From: JAVVTR01 sp036653535
Lineage (GTDB): Bacteria; Bacteroidota; Bacteroidia; Bacteroidales; P3
NCBI GenBank assembly: GCA_036653535.1
Contig: JAVVTR010000012.1
Location: forward strand, 1 to 60,920
DNA: 60,920 nucleotides
Reading direction: 5' to 3'
A program made the position numbers and the translations under genes. This document shows positions 26,453 through 34,710 of the stretch, piece after piece; position 1 is the first letter of the stretch; the number at the start of each line of letters is the position of its first letter. Below the pieces are notes generated by a model, which had not been told where the DNA came from, did not search any database, and saw only the letters and a program-made list of their open reading frames with translations.

Positions 26453-27748
26453 CTATGCTTGCTTTTGCTTATGGAGCATAATATCCAAAATTACCTCATC
26501 GGCTTGGTTCATTGCTTTGTTGGCAATATAACCAATGTTGCTGATGGTTCGTTCTATATCCTCTTCAATAATACCATTGCTGCCTGGAACATATACGTTT
26601 TCTATGGCTAAGATGGCGGATTGTATAGCGGCACTGGTACCAGAAGCGACTTTTAGGGCACAACCTAATTTGGCTCCATCGCAAACCATACCGGTGAGGT
26701 TGCCTATCATGTTTTTGATAGCATATATAATTTGTTGCAAATTTCCTCCTAATAAAAAACAGACTCCGCACGCTGCTCCCGTAGAAGCTACGACGCACCC
26801 ACAGGCTGCCGATAAACGACCAAAGCCATGTTTAATATGTATGGCACAAAGATTACTTAAGATCAAGGCTCTAATTAGAGTTTCCTCGTTAGAACCTAAT
26901 TTTTCTGCTACAGCTAAAACAGGCATCATGGCGGTAATACCTTGGTTTCCACTTCCGGAATTACTCATGGCAGGAAGTAAGGCTCCCGACATTCTTGCAT
27001 CCGAGGCTGCAGCGGTAATAGCCATAGCGTAGTTGCTGAAATCGTCGGTAAGTTTATTGCGGCTGATCCATGAAAGTAGTTTGGCCCCTATTCCCATTCC
27101 GCAGGGATGTGAAATACCATAATCTGATAAGGTTTTATTTACCATTGCTTCGTCTAAAATATAACGAATATCGGCTATGGGTTGGGTGGTAGCAAATTCA
27201 TAAATATCATTAATGGTAACGGCATAGGCATCTTCCTTATCTTGATCTTGAGAAGAGTCGCAACTTTTTTCGAAAAGTATTTGGTCATTTAAGGACACAT
27301 GTACAAAATTTTGGTGTGAACCCTCAATAATACTGCGGCTTTTATCGCTTCCTTTGCTGCAAATAACTTCCACATAAAGTTTATTACAATCTCTTTTTAT
27401 TTGGATGTCAATAGCACCGGAGTTTAAGTATTGCGTAGCTTTTTGAACATGAGAGGGCTGTATGCCTGCTAACACTTCTAATTCCTTGGAGGAATGGCCT
27501 GCTATGGCTCCTAATGCAGCAGCGATAGGCAGTCCAACCATATCGGTTCCGGGAATTCCCACCCCCATACCATTTTTGTAAATGTTGAGGCTGGTATAAA
27601 TTTGAATTTTATCGGGTAAAGTACCCATAGCTTCTCTTGCTTTAGCAACGGCTAAAGCAACGGCAATAGGTTCTGTACATCCTAAAGCAGGAACCACTTC
27701 TTTCTTAAGAAGGTTTAATAGGTCCTGTGCTTGCTTACTATTGAGCAT
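26453..27748 (-). CDS. UPF0597 / serine-cysteine lyase family Fe-S enzyme
   Basis: The 431-residue protein belongs to the UPF0597 (YhaM) / L-cysteine desulfidase / serine dehydratase alpha-subunit superfamily. EVVPALGCTEPIAVALAVA at the start and SNSGSGNQGITAMMPV, SAACGCVVASTGAACG and MVCDGAKLGCALK later supply conserved cysteines for an oxygen-labile [4Fe-4S] cluster. It probably releases ammonia from cysteine or serine. An Fe-S lyase would suit anaerobic life. The exact substrate is not decided by sequence. A minus-strand promoter lies at 27774-27807. Confidence 0.9.
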   Translation of the reverse strand: MLNSKQAQDLLNLLKKEVVPALGCTEPIAVALAVAKAREAMGTLPDKIQIYTSLNIYKNGMGVGIPGTDMVGLPIAAALGAIAGHSSKELEVLAGIQPSHVQKATQYLNSGAIDIQIKRDCNKLYVEVICSKGSDKSRSIIEGSHQNFVHVSLNDQILFEKSCDSSQDQDKEDAYAVTINDIYEFATTQPIADIRYILDEAMVNKTLSDYGISHPCGMGIGAKLLSWISRNKLTDDFSNYAMAITAAASDARMSGALLPAMSNSGSGNQGITAMMPVLAVAEKLGSNEETLIRALILSNLCAIHIKHGFGRLSAACGCVVASTGAACGVCFLLGGNLQQIIYAIKNMIGNLTGMVCDGAKLGCALKVASGTSAAIQSAILAIENVYVPGSNGIIEEDIERTISNIGYIANKAMNQADEVILDIMLHKQKQA

Positions 27749-27773
27749 AAATATTATTTTAAATTAGACAAAG

Positions 27774-27807
27774 CAAAATTACATTAAAAAAATGAAACGA
27801 CCTCAAA
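27774..27807 (-). promoter_or_regulatory. Promoter of the UPF0597 gene
   Basis: The minus strand reads TTTTG (27807-27804 region) and TAATTTTG (27781-27774), separated by about 22 bases, matching the Bacteroidetes TTTG / TAnnTTTG pattern. It ends about 26 bases before the start codon. Confidence 0.5.
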
Positions 27808-27877
27808 ACTCTTTATTTTGAATTTTAAAATAAGGAAAATAAGAATGAGAAAACCACTTTTCTTGTAGGGTGTAGGT

Positions 27878-27908
27878 TTTGCAACTACCTTATTTTATCG
27901 TATTTTTG
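27878..27908 (+). promoter_or_regulatory. Promoter of surE
   Basis: TTTG at 27878-27881 and TATTTTTG at 27901-27908 are 19 bases apart, a full Bacteroidetes promoter about 50 bases before surE. Confidence 0.7.
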
Positions 27909-27960
27909 TAAGCGTTTTCCTAATAATTTCCTTGTATAAAATAGAAAGAGAAAGATTCGA

Positions 27961-28806
27961 ATGAAAATTTTTGTAACAAATGACGATGGAATTTTTGCTT
28001 CTGGTTTAGCCGAATTGGTTCAATTAGCACAAAAATTTGGAGACGTATTGGTAGTTGCTCCTGATAGTCCTCGTTCGGGACAATCCCATGCGGTAACCTT
28101 AAATACTCCGCTAAGACTCTCAAAATACAAGCAAGAAAAAGGGGTGGATTATTATATTTGCAACGGCACTCCTACCGACTGTGTTAAATTAGGAATTAAA
28201 GTTATTTTAAAAAATCATTTGCCCGATCTTTTACTTTCTGGTATTAATCATGGTTCCAATTCTTCTACGAATGCTATTTATTCCGGTACCATGGCCGCAG
28301 TGGTAGAGGGGGCAATGATAGGGCTTCCCTCTGTTGGTTTTTCCTTGTTAGACTCTTCTTCTCACGCAGATTTTTTACCCTCTTTGCCCTATATAGAGCA
28401 TTTGATAAAAAAAGCCATAAGCGTTTCTATGGAGCAGAAAAAGGAATGGGTGGCAGAAACAATGCAAGTTAGAGGTCAAGATTCAAATTCGCTCCCAAAA
28501 TCTCCTTTCCTTTGTTGGAATGTAAATATTCCCAAAGTGTCGGCTCCCCATATAAAAGGAATTAAAGTATGTCGTCAGGCCGATGCTGTATGGGAAGAAG
28601 ATGCGTTGGAAAGGGTAGATCCCACTGGCGAAAAATATTATTGGTTAGAAGGGCGTTTTAATAATACGGATAAGGGAGAGGATACCGATTTGTATTTTTT
28701 ATCGCAAGGATATATTAGCTTAGTGCCTACTACTTTTGATTGGACCGACTATGCTTTGCTTTCTCCGCTTGCTTTTTTAAATGCTTGTAAAGATGAAATC
28801 ATATAA
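27961..28806 (+). CDS. surE: 5'/3'-nucleotidase SurE
   Basis: SurE is a metal-dependent nucleoside monophosphatase used in stationary-phase survival. The N-terminal metal site NDDGIFASG, the NGTPTDCVK segment and SGINHGSNSSTNAIYSGTMAA are diagnostic. At 281 residues it is slightly longer than most family members (about 250). Its end overlaps the next gene. Confidence 0.96.
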   Translation: MKIFVTNDDGIFASGLAELVQLAQKFGDVLVVAPDSPRSGQSHAVTLNTPLRLSKYKQEKGVDYYICNGTPTDCVKLGIKVILKNHLPDLLLSGINHGSNSSTNAIYSGTMAAVVEGAMIGLPSVGFSLLDSSSHADFLPSLPYIEHLIKKAISVSMEQKKEWVAETMQVRGQDSNSLPKSPFLCWNVNIPKVSAPHIKGIKVCRQADAVWEEDALERVDPTGEKYYWLEGRFNNTDKGEDTDLYFLSQGYISLVPTTFDWTDYALLSPLAFLNACKDEII

Positions 28807-30787
28807 AACGCCTTATGGGGTACTAATTATTCGATTACTTAGCGTATTTCTCTTCTTTACGCTTAGTAGAGTGGTGTTTTATGCCCATAATAGTCTTTTG
28901 TTTCCTTTCCAAAATTGGGAAGAAGGAATGCGTGTTTTTATAGGCGGAATTCGCTTTGATATGTCTTCTATCCTTTGGCTCAATCTGCCTTTTATTTTAC
29001 TTTGTATTTTGCCTCTTCCTTTTCGTTATATGCGCTGGTATAGAGGTATTACGGATGGAGTTTTTGTTTTTGTAAATGGACTTTGTATTTTTTTAAATTT
29101 AGGAGATGCGGCTTATTATCCTTTTTCTCTAAGAAGAAGTACGTTTGAATTATTTACCTCCCAAGGTATGAATAAAGAAGTGCTAACGACTATTTTAGGA
29201 GGAAGTGTAAGTTATTGGTATTTGAGTTTGCTTGCTTTGGTTTTATTGGCAGCTTTTCTTTTTCTTTGTTATAAAACGCCTTTTACCAAGCCTTTAAAAA
29301 GGCAGTATTGGAAATCGGCTTTATTCTTTGGCCTTTCGGTGGGGCTTTGGATTATAGGAAGTAGAGGAGGCTTGCAGTATAAACCTTTGGGGGTATTGGA
29401 TGCAGGATATTATGCCAATAGTACTAATACAACATTGGTGCTCAATACGCCTTTTGTTATGATGAAAACCGTGAAAGAACAAGGCTTAAAAATACAAACT
29501 TTTTACAAAGAAGAAGACTTAGCACGTATTTATACGCCCGAATATAAGCCTATGTCCCTCCCTTGTTTTAAAGGATATTTGGATAAAGTATGCTCCTTGC
29601 CAAGGGAAGGGAATAGGACCATGGGAGAGTCCTCTTTGCACAAACCTCTGAATGTGGTGGTGATTATTGTAGAAAGTTTATCGGCCGAATATATGAAAAG
29701 TTTTAATTCAGCTTCGGATTCTTATACTCCCTTTTTAGATTCCTTAGTAGGGAAAAGTTTTTCCTTTCCTTGTTATGCTAATGGTACCACTTCTATAGAA
29801 TCTCTTCCCTCTATACTATCCTCTTTGCCATCTTTGTTGGGTAAGCCCTTTGTAAATTCGATGTATGCTGATAATAGGGTCACCTCTTTGCCTAATTATC
29901 TAAAAAAGCACCAGTATTCCAATGCTTTTTTTCACGGGGGAACCAACGGTACTATGAAGTTTGATGCCTATGCGAGCAAGATAGGATTTGATCATTATTA
30001 TGGTCGTAACCAATATCCTAATAAAAACGATTATGATGGAAAATGGGGAATTTTCGACGAGCCTTTTTTACAATTTTCTCTAAAGGTCGTAGATACTATG
30101 GCGAAGCCTTTTATTGCTTGTATTTATACGTTATCCTCTCATCACCCATATACTATGCCAAAGCAATATAAAAATAAATTTCATCAAGCGCCTTTGCCTA
30201 TATTGCCTACCATTGGATATGTAGATTATAGTTTACGCCGTTTTTTTGAAGAGGCGGCTTCTAAACCATGGTTTAAAAATACTTTATTTGTGATAACTGC
30301 CGATCATACGGCCGAATCTTATACTTCTAAATTTTCAGGACCTGTGGAAAAATACAAGGTTCCACTTTTGTTTTATCAAGCGGGTGTGACCGATAGGGCG
30401 GGTATTTCTAAGTTGCAAGATAATTTTGTTGCCCAAGTCTGCGATATACAACCCTCGGTTTTACATTATTTGGGATATGCTTCTGCTTCTTGTCCAGTAT
30501 TTGCTTTTGGACGTAGTGTTTTTGATACGGTGAGCCCTCGTTTTGCTGTAAATTACGTCAACGGATGTTTCCGTTTTATAGACGAACACTATATTTTCAT
30601 TATCAAAGATGGGCAGGGGATAGGCTTGTATGATTATCTCTTAGATAAGGAGATGCAAAACAATCTTATCCATCATCCCGATTATGCTTCTGCTTGCTCT
30701 TTGCGATTTTCTTTCGCAAAGGCTTTTGTTCAGCAATACACCAATAGATTAATAAAAAATCAATTGTACATAGAAAAAAAACGTTAA
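28793..30787 (+). CDS. LTA-synthase-like membrane sulfatase-fold transferase
   Basis: The protein (664 residues from 28793; an ATG at 28781 is also possible) has five N-terminal transmembrane helices and a C-terminal extracytoplasmic sulfatase-like domain with VVVIIVESLSAEYM (metal site), NGTTSIESLPS (likely catalytic Thr), SSHHPYTMP and ITADHT. Such proteins transfer phosphoglycerol or phosphoethanolamine from phospholipids to glycans or lipids. In a Gram-negative host a role in lipid A, glycan or lipid-head-group decoration is more likely than lipoteichoic acid. It overlaps surE by 14 bases, so they are probably co-transcribed. Confidence 0.9.
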   Translation: MKSYKTPYGVLIIRLLSVFLFFTLSRVVFYAHNSLLFPFQNWEEGMRVFIGGIRFDMSSILWLNLPFILLCILPLPFRYMRWYRGITDGVFVFVNGLCIFLNLGDAAYYPFSLRRSTFELFTSQGMNKEVLTTILGGSVSYWYLSLLALVLLAAFLFLCYKTPFTKPLKRQYWKSALFFGLSVGLWIIGSRGGLQYKPLGVLDAGYYANSTNTTLVLNTPFVMMKTVKEQGLKIQTFYKEEDLARIYTPEYKPMSLPCFKGYLDKVCSLPREGNRTMGESSLHKPLNVVVIIVESLSAEYMKSFNSASDSYTPFLDSLVGKSFSFPCYANGTTSIESLPSILSSLPSLLGKPFVNSMYADNRVTSLPNYLKKHQYSNAFFHGGTNGTMKFDAYASKIGFDHYYGRNQYPNKNDYDGKWGIFDEPFLQFSLKVVDTMAKPFIACIYTLSSHHPYTMPKQYKNKFHQAPLPILPTIGYVDYSLRRFFEEAASKPWFKNTLFVITADHTAESYTSKFSGPVEKYKVPLLFYQAGVTDRAGISKLQDNFVAQVCDIQPSVLHYLGYASASCPVFAFGRSVFDTVSPRFAVNYVNGCFRFIDEHYIFIIKDGQGIGLYDYLLDKEMQNNLIHHPDYASACSLRFSFAKAFVQQYTNRLIKNQLYIEKKR

Positions 30788-30788
30788 A

Positions 30789-31862
30789 ATGAACTACACA
30801 CCAAATCAATTGAAATCTTTTTTAGAATCCGTTTTTACGAAGATGGATTTTCCGATAGAAGATGCTAAATTTATAGCAGAAGTCTTGCTTAGAGCGGAGT
30901 TGCGAAATATTCCCTCGCATGGATTTGAACGCATAAAAGATTATTACAATATGTGGAAAGAAGGGCGTATTAATGCTAATCCTAAGGTGAAAATCGTGCA
31001 TGAAACACCCTCTACGGCTTTGGTAGATGGGGATAAGGCCATAGGAATGGTTGCCGCTCGTTATGCTATGAATCTTTGTTTAGACAAGGCTGAAACAGCC
31101 GGAAGTGCTTGGGTTTCGGTTCGCAATTCCAATCATTTTAGTATAGCGGGTTATTATGCGATGATGGCTTTAGATAGAGATATGATTGGTATAACTATGA
31201 CTAATGCCAATCCTTTTGTGGCTCCTACTTTTTCTTTGGATCGTTTGTTGGGAACCAATCCTATTGCTATTGCTGTTCCTGCCGGAGAGGAAGCTCCATT
31301 TGTAGCGGATATGGCTACCACACCAATAGCGCGAGGAAAGCTTAGTATCATGGAGAAAAAAGGAGAAAAAGTAATAGAAGGTTTTGTGCAGGATGAGCAT
31401 GGAAACCCAACAACAGATCCTACTGCTATTAAAAGAGGAGGTGCTATTTTGCCTTTAGGGGGCGATCCTCAGCATGCAAGCCACAAAGGATATTGTTTAG
31501 GTTCGATGGTGGATATATTATCCGGAGTTCTTTCTGGAGCACAGTATGGACCTTATGTGCCTCCTTGTGTAGGTTTTTTACCTGTCTTGGCACAAGGGGA
31601 TGGAATTGGTACTGGGCATATTTTCGGAGCCTTACGTGTAGATGCTTTTCAACCAAAAGAAGAGTTTAAAAAGCGTATGGATCAGTGGATACGAACGATG
31701 AAATCCTCTCGGCCTGTTTCAGGTCAAAAATCGGTAAGAATACCAGGGGAGATAGAAAGGGAGTGGGAACTTACTTTAAGTAAGAACGGTATTTCTCTTT
31801 TACCACAAGTTTTGGCTAATGCCAATGAAGTGGCTGCAGAATTAGGAATAGCTTTACTTTAG
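30789..31862 (+). CDS. Malate/lactate/ureidoglycolate dehydrogenase family (Ldh2) oxidoreductase
   Basis: The 357-residue protein is an NAD(P)-dependent 2-hydroxyacid dehydrogenase of the Ldh2/MDH2 superfamily, unrelated to Rossmann lactate dehydrogenases. Hallmarks are NIPSHGFERI near the N terminus, VRNSNHFSIAGYYA (catalytic His), LLGTNPIAIAVPA and SHKGYCLGSMVDILSGVLSGA. Possible substrates include malate, lactate, ureidoglycolate and 2,3-diketogulonate. It starts two bases after the preceding gene, so it may share a transcript despite an unrelated role. Confidence 0.93.
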   Translation: MNYTPNQLKSFLESVFTKMDFPIEDAKFIAEVLLRAELRNIPSHGFERIKDYYNMWKEGRINANPKVKIVHETPSTALVDGDKAIGMVAARYAMNLCLDKAETAGSAWVSVRNSNHFSIAGYYAMMALDRDMIGITMTNANPFVAPTFSLDRLLGTNPIAIAVPAGEEAPFVADMATTPIARGKLSIMEKKGEKVIEGFVQDEHGNPTTDPTAIKRGGAILPLGGDPQHASHKGYCLGSMVDILSGVLSGAQYGPYVPPCVGFLPVLAQGDGIGTGHIFGALRVDAFQPKEEFKKRMDQWIRTMKSSRPVSGQKSVRIPGEIEREWELTLSKNGISLLPQVLANANEVAAELGIALL

Positions 31863-31978
31863 AAACAAGAAAATTGTCTGTAGATAAGGAGATTGTCTAA
31901 AAAAATGGCTTTTTATTCGTATTAATTCTATTCGTGCCAATCTTACACAAAGAGAGGGCGATTAAAGGAGGAAACTGT

Positions 31979-32006
31979 CTTTTTGTCATAAGAAAAACTT
32001 TTGGCA
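31979..32006 (+). promoter_or_regulatory. Composite element upstream of dnaK shared with groES
   Basis: CTTTTTG-T-CAT (31979-31989) and TTTTGGCA (31999-32006) recur in the same order, with similar spacing and distance to the start codon, upstream of groES. No ordinary TAnnTTTG promoter was found here. A stress-regulated promoter or operator is possible. Confidence 0.35.
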
Positions 32007-32107
32007 CAAGCTTTGACTATAGCAAATTCGTTCGCAGTATTTTCTATTCTTTTGGAAGAACTGTGAAGAAAAGTTTTAAAATATTAATTGAATAAAATAA
32101 AATAGTC

Positions 32108-34039
32108 ATGGGAAAGATCATAGGAATAGACTTGGGAACTACAAACTCCTGCGTAGCTGTAATGGAAGGCAGTGAAGCCGTTGTTATACCTAACAGCGAA
32201 GGTCGAAGAACCACTCCTTCTGTAGTAGCTTTTGTAGAAAACGGAGAGCGTAAAGTGGGGGATCCTGCTAAACGACAAGCTATTACTAATCCTAATAAAA
32301 CGATATATTCTATCAAACGTTTTATGGGGGAAACCTTCGATAAGGTTAAAGAAGAGGTAGGAAGAGTACCTTATACAGTGGAAAAAGGCGATAATAATAC
32401 CCCTCGTGTAAAAATAGACGATAGGTTTTATACTCCTCAAGAAATATCTGCTATTATTCTTCAAAAAATGAAAAAAACAGCAGAAGATTATTTAGGAACC
32501 GAAGTAAGCGAAGCTGTAATTACGGTACCTGCTTATTTTAGCGACTCTCAGCGTCAGGCAACCAAAGAAGCTGGAGAAATTGCTGGCTTAAAAGTACGTC
32601 GTATTATTAATGAACCTACGGCGGCTGCTTTGGCTTACGGTTTAGATAAAGCGAATGTGGATCGTAAAATTGCAGTATTCGATTTGGGTGGTGGTACTTT
32701 TGATGTCTCTATTCTTGAATTGGGTGATGGCGTATTTGAAGTAAAATCCACTAATGGGGATACTCATTTAGGGGGAGATGACTTTGACCATAAAATTATA
32801 GATTGGTTGGCTGATGAATTTCAAAAATCGGAAGGCTTGGATTTAAGAAAGGATTCTATGGCTTTGCAACGTCTTAAAGAAGCTGCAGAAAAAGCAAAAA
32901 TAGAATTGTCGAGTTCCACCAGTACCGAGATAAATTTACCTTATATTATGCCGGTGGATGGTATGCCAAAACACTTGGTAAAAACTTTGACTCGTGCGAA
33001 GTTTGAGCAAATTTGTGATAGTTTAATTCATCGTACGGTAGAACCTTGTAAAAAAGCTTTGGCGGATGCAGGTCTTCAACCTTCTGATATTAATGAAGTA
33101 ATTTTAGTAGGTGGATCCACCCGTATTCCTGCCGTTCAAAAAGTAGTAGAAGATTTCTTCGGTAAAGTTCCTTCTAAGGGTGTAAATCCAGATGAGGTAG
33201 TTGCCTTAGGTGCTGCGATACAAGGTGGGGTTCTTACAGGAGAAGTAAAAGACGTTCTATTATTAGATGTAACGCCTTTATCTTTAGGAATAGAAACTTT
33301 GGGCGGAGTATTTACGAAATTAATAGAGGCTAATACAACCATTCCATCTCGTAAATCGGAAGTGTTTTCTACCGCATCCGACAATCAACCTTCTGTGGAA
33401 ATACATATATTGCAAGGGGAGCGTCCCATGGCTGCAAATAATAAAAGTATAGGTCGTTTCCATTTGGATGGTATTCCTTCGGCTCCAAGAGGTGTACCTC
33501 AAATTGAAGTAACATTCGATATAGATGCTAACGGTATTTTAAACGTTTCGGCTAAGGATAAAGGTACTGGTAAGTCACAACAAATTCGTATTGAAGCCTC
33601 TTCCGGTTTAACCGATGAAGAAATTAAACGGATGAAAACGGAAGCGGAAGCTAATCAAGAAGCCGACCGTAAGGCCAAAGAGGAGATAGACAAGACCAAT
33701 GCTGCCGATGCTATGATTTTCCAAACGGAAAAGCAGTTAAAAGAATTTGGAGACAAAATTCCTTCGGATAAACGTTCGGCTATAGATCAAGCATTAAAAG
33801 AGGCTAAGGAAGCGTTGAAGACGAAAGATATTGCACAAATTGATGCAGCTCAAGAAAAATTGAATGCAGCATGGCAAGCGGCTTCGGAAGAGTTATACAA
33901 GGCACAGCAGGCACAAGGTGGTGCTGCCAGCCAAGGAGAACCCACGCAAGGAGCGCCGGCGCAAGAACCTTCTTCGGAACCTACCGATAAAGGTGGTAAA
34001 GACACCGTTACGGATGTGGATTTCGAGGAAGTGAAATAA
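32108..34039 (+). CDS. dnaK: Chaperone DnaK (Hsp70)
   Basis: The 643-residue protein is complete. The ATPase domain begins MGKIIGIDLGTTNSCVAVMEG and includes IINEPTAAALAYG and DLGGGTFDVS; the substrate-binding domain follows at about 390, and the lid ends in a Gln/Gly/Pro-rich tail finishing in TDVDFEEVK. It acts with DnaJ and GrpE, which are not next to it. A strong terminator follows, so it is transcribed alone. Confidence 0.98.
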   Translation: MGKIIGIDLGTTNSCVAVMEGSEAVVIPNSEGRRTTPSVVAFVENGERKVGDPAKRQAITNPNKTIYSIKRFMGETFDKVKEEVGRVPYTVEKGDNNTPRVKIDDRFYTPQEISAIILQKMKKTAEDYLGTEVSEAVITVPAYFSDSQRQATKEAGEIAGLKVRRIINEPTAAALAYGLDKANVDRKIAVFDLGGGTFDVSILELGDGVFEVKSTNGDTHLGGDDFDHKIIDWLADEFQKSEGLDLRKDSMALQRLKEAAEKAKIELSSSTSTEINLPYIMPVDGMPKHLVKTLTRAKFEQICDSLIHRTVEPCKKALADAGLQPSDINEVILVGGSTRIPAVQKVVEDFFGKVPSKGVNPDEVVALGAAIQGGVLTGEVKDVLLLDVTPLSLGIETLGGVFTKLIEANTTIPSRKSEVFSTASDNQPSVEIHILQGERPMAANNKSIGRFHLDGIPSAPRGVPQIEVTFDIDANGILNVSAKDKGTGKSQQIRIEASSGLTDEEIKRMKTEAEANQEADRKAKEEIDKTNAADAMIFQTEKQLKEFGDKIPSDKRSAIDQALKEAKEALKTKDIAQIDAAQEKLNAAWQAASEELYKAQQAQGGAASQGEPTQGAPAQEPSSEPTDKGGKDTVTDVDFEEVK

Positions 34040-34072
34040 AAGGCGAGTCTAAATACCTTATAGGGTAATATT

Positions 34073-34109
34073 AAAAAAGGTGTAATCATGATGGTTACAC
34101 CTTTTTTTT
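34073..34109 (+). terminator. Rho-independent terminator of dnaK
   Basis: The stem AAAAGGTGTAA / TTACACCTTTT with a nine-base loop ends in eight T, 30-odd bases after the dnaK stop. Confidence 0.88.
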
Positions 34110-34309
34110 GTGGCTGGAGCTTGGGGGATATGTGGTTGTTTTATTGCATCATCGTTCATATTAGCGAAAGTAGTTTTTTCGATTGTCGGCTGCCCGACTT
34201 TGATAGAAAATTTACATCGAAGACGTTCCATCATTAGCCATACCAACAAAGCTGTAGAGCATTACCTTGTTGATTGATGTTCGATAATGACGGTTGAAAA
34301 CTTTTGTCT

Positions 34310-34334
34310 ATAATTGTCTATGTTTGACAATTAT
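34310..34334. promoter_or_regulatory. Palindromic operator of the restriction-modification controller
   Basis: ATAATTGTC-TATGTTT-GACAATTAT is a perfect nine-base inverted repeat. A further TTGTCTA half-site at 34304-34310 repeats the one at 34314-34320 with a ten-base offset, about one helical turn. This arrangement fits an XRE/controller (C-protein) operator overlapping the promoter. Confidence 0.7.
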
Positions 34335-34346
34335 TAAATATCTTTG
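34314..34346 (+). promoter_or_regulatory. Promoter of the restriction-modification operon
   Basis: TTG at 34314-34316 and TATCTTTG at 34339-34346 are 22 bases apart. The operator covers the -33 region and spacer. Transcription would start about 30 bases before the controller pseudogene. Confidence 0.55.
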
Positions 34347-34383
34347 CAATAGCAATTTAAAATGTAAAGCAACGAGTGAAATA

Positions 34384-34710
34384 ATGACACTTTTTTCCGC
34401 AAAGATTCACCAATTGATGGAGGAAAAACAATTGTATCAAGAGTAATTAGCAGATGTTCTTTCTATTGATGCGTCGATGTATTGCCGCATTGAAAAAGGC
34501 GAACGATGTGCCAAACAGGAACAAATTTCCACCATTGCCAACATGCTGCAAACCGATCAAGAAGAACTTCTTTCTCTTTGGCTTGCCGACCAAGTAATAG
34601 CTGCTATTTCTACCGAGAAATAAATTGCAAAACGTGTGTTGGAATTAGCGAACAAATCCATAAACAACCATGCAGAAGGTCAAAATTATGTCCAAAGAGA
34701 AGCTATCTAA
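34384..34710 (+). pseudogene. Broken XRE-type controller of the restriction-modification system
   Basis: One continuous frame encodes a helix-turn-helix protein (LADVLSIDASMYCRIEKGER, then ISTIANML) but is interrupted by TAA at 34444-34446 and again at 34621-34623 before its natural end at 34708. The first stop falls after 20 codons, inside the DNA-binding domain. Each needs only one base change from a sense codon (for example CAA or GAA/AAA), and there is no frameshift. The frame overlaps the start of the methyltransferase gene, as in intact controller-methyltransferase operons. TAA is the normal stop of neighbouring genes, so recoding is unlikely. Confidence 0.8.

Larger units (their letters stand above)
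34110..34383. other. Gap at the left edge of the restriction-modification island
   Basis: There is no gene in this stretch. It carries the promoter and palindromic operator of the broken controller gene (34304-34346). The left junction of the island probably lies between the dnaK terminator and 34300; no direct repeat or attachment site was recognised. Confidence 0.5.

Noticed and set aside
26535..27032. 165-codon frame opposite the UPF0597 gene
   Set aside because: It lies entirely within a well-conserved gene on the other strand, and its translation shows only mirror-image hydrophobic bias.
34384..34710. Recoding of TAA as a sense codon to explain the controller frame
   Set aside because: Intact neighbouring genes (for example dnaK, the methyltransferase and the HNH gene) use TAA as their normal stop, and no recoding element was seen. 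Two nonsense mutations are simpler.
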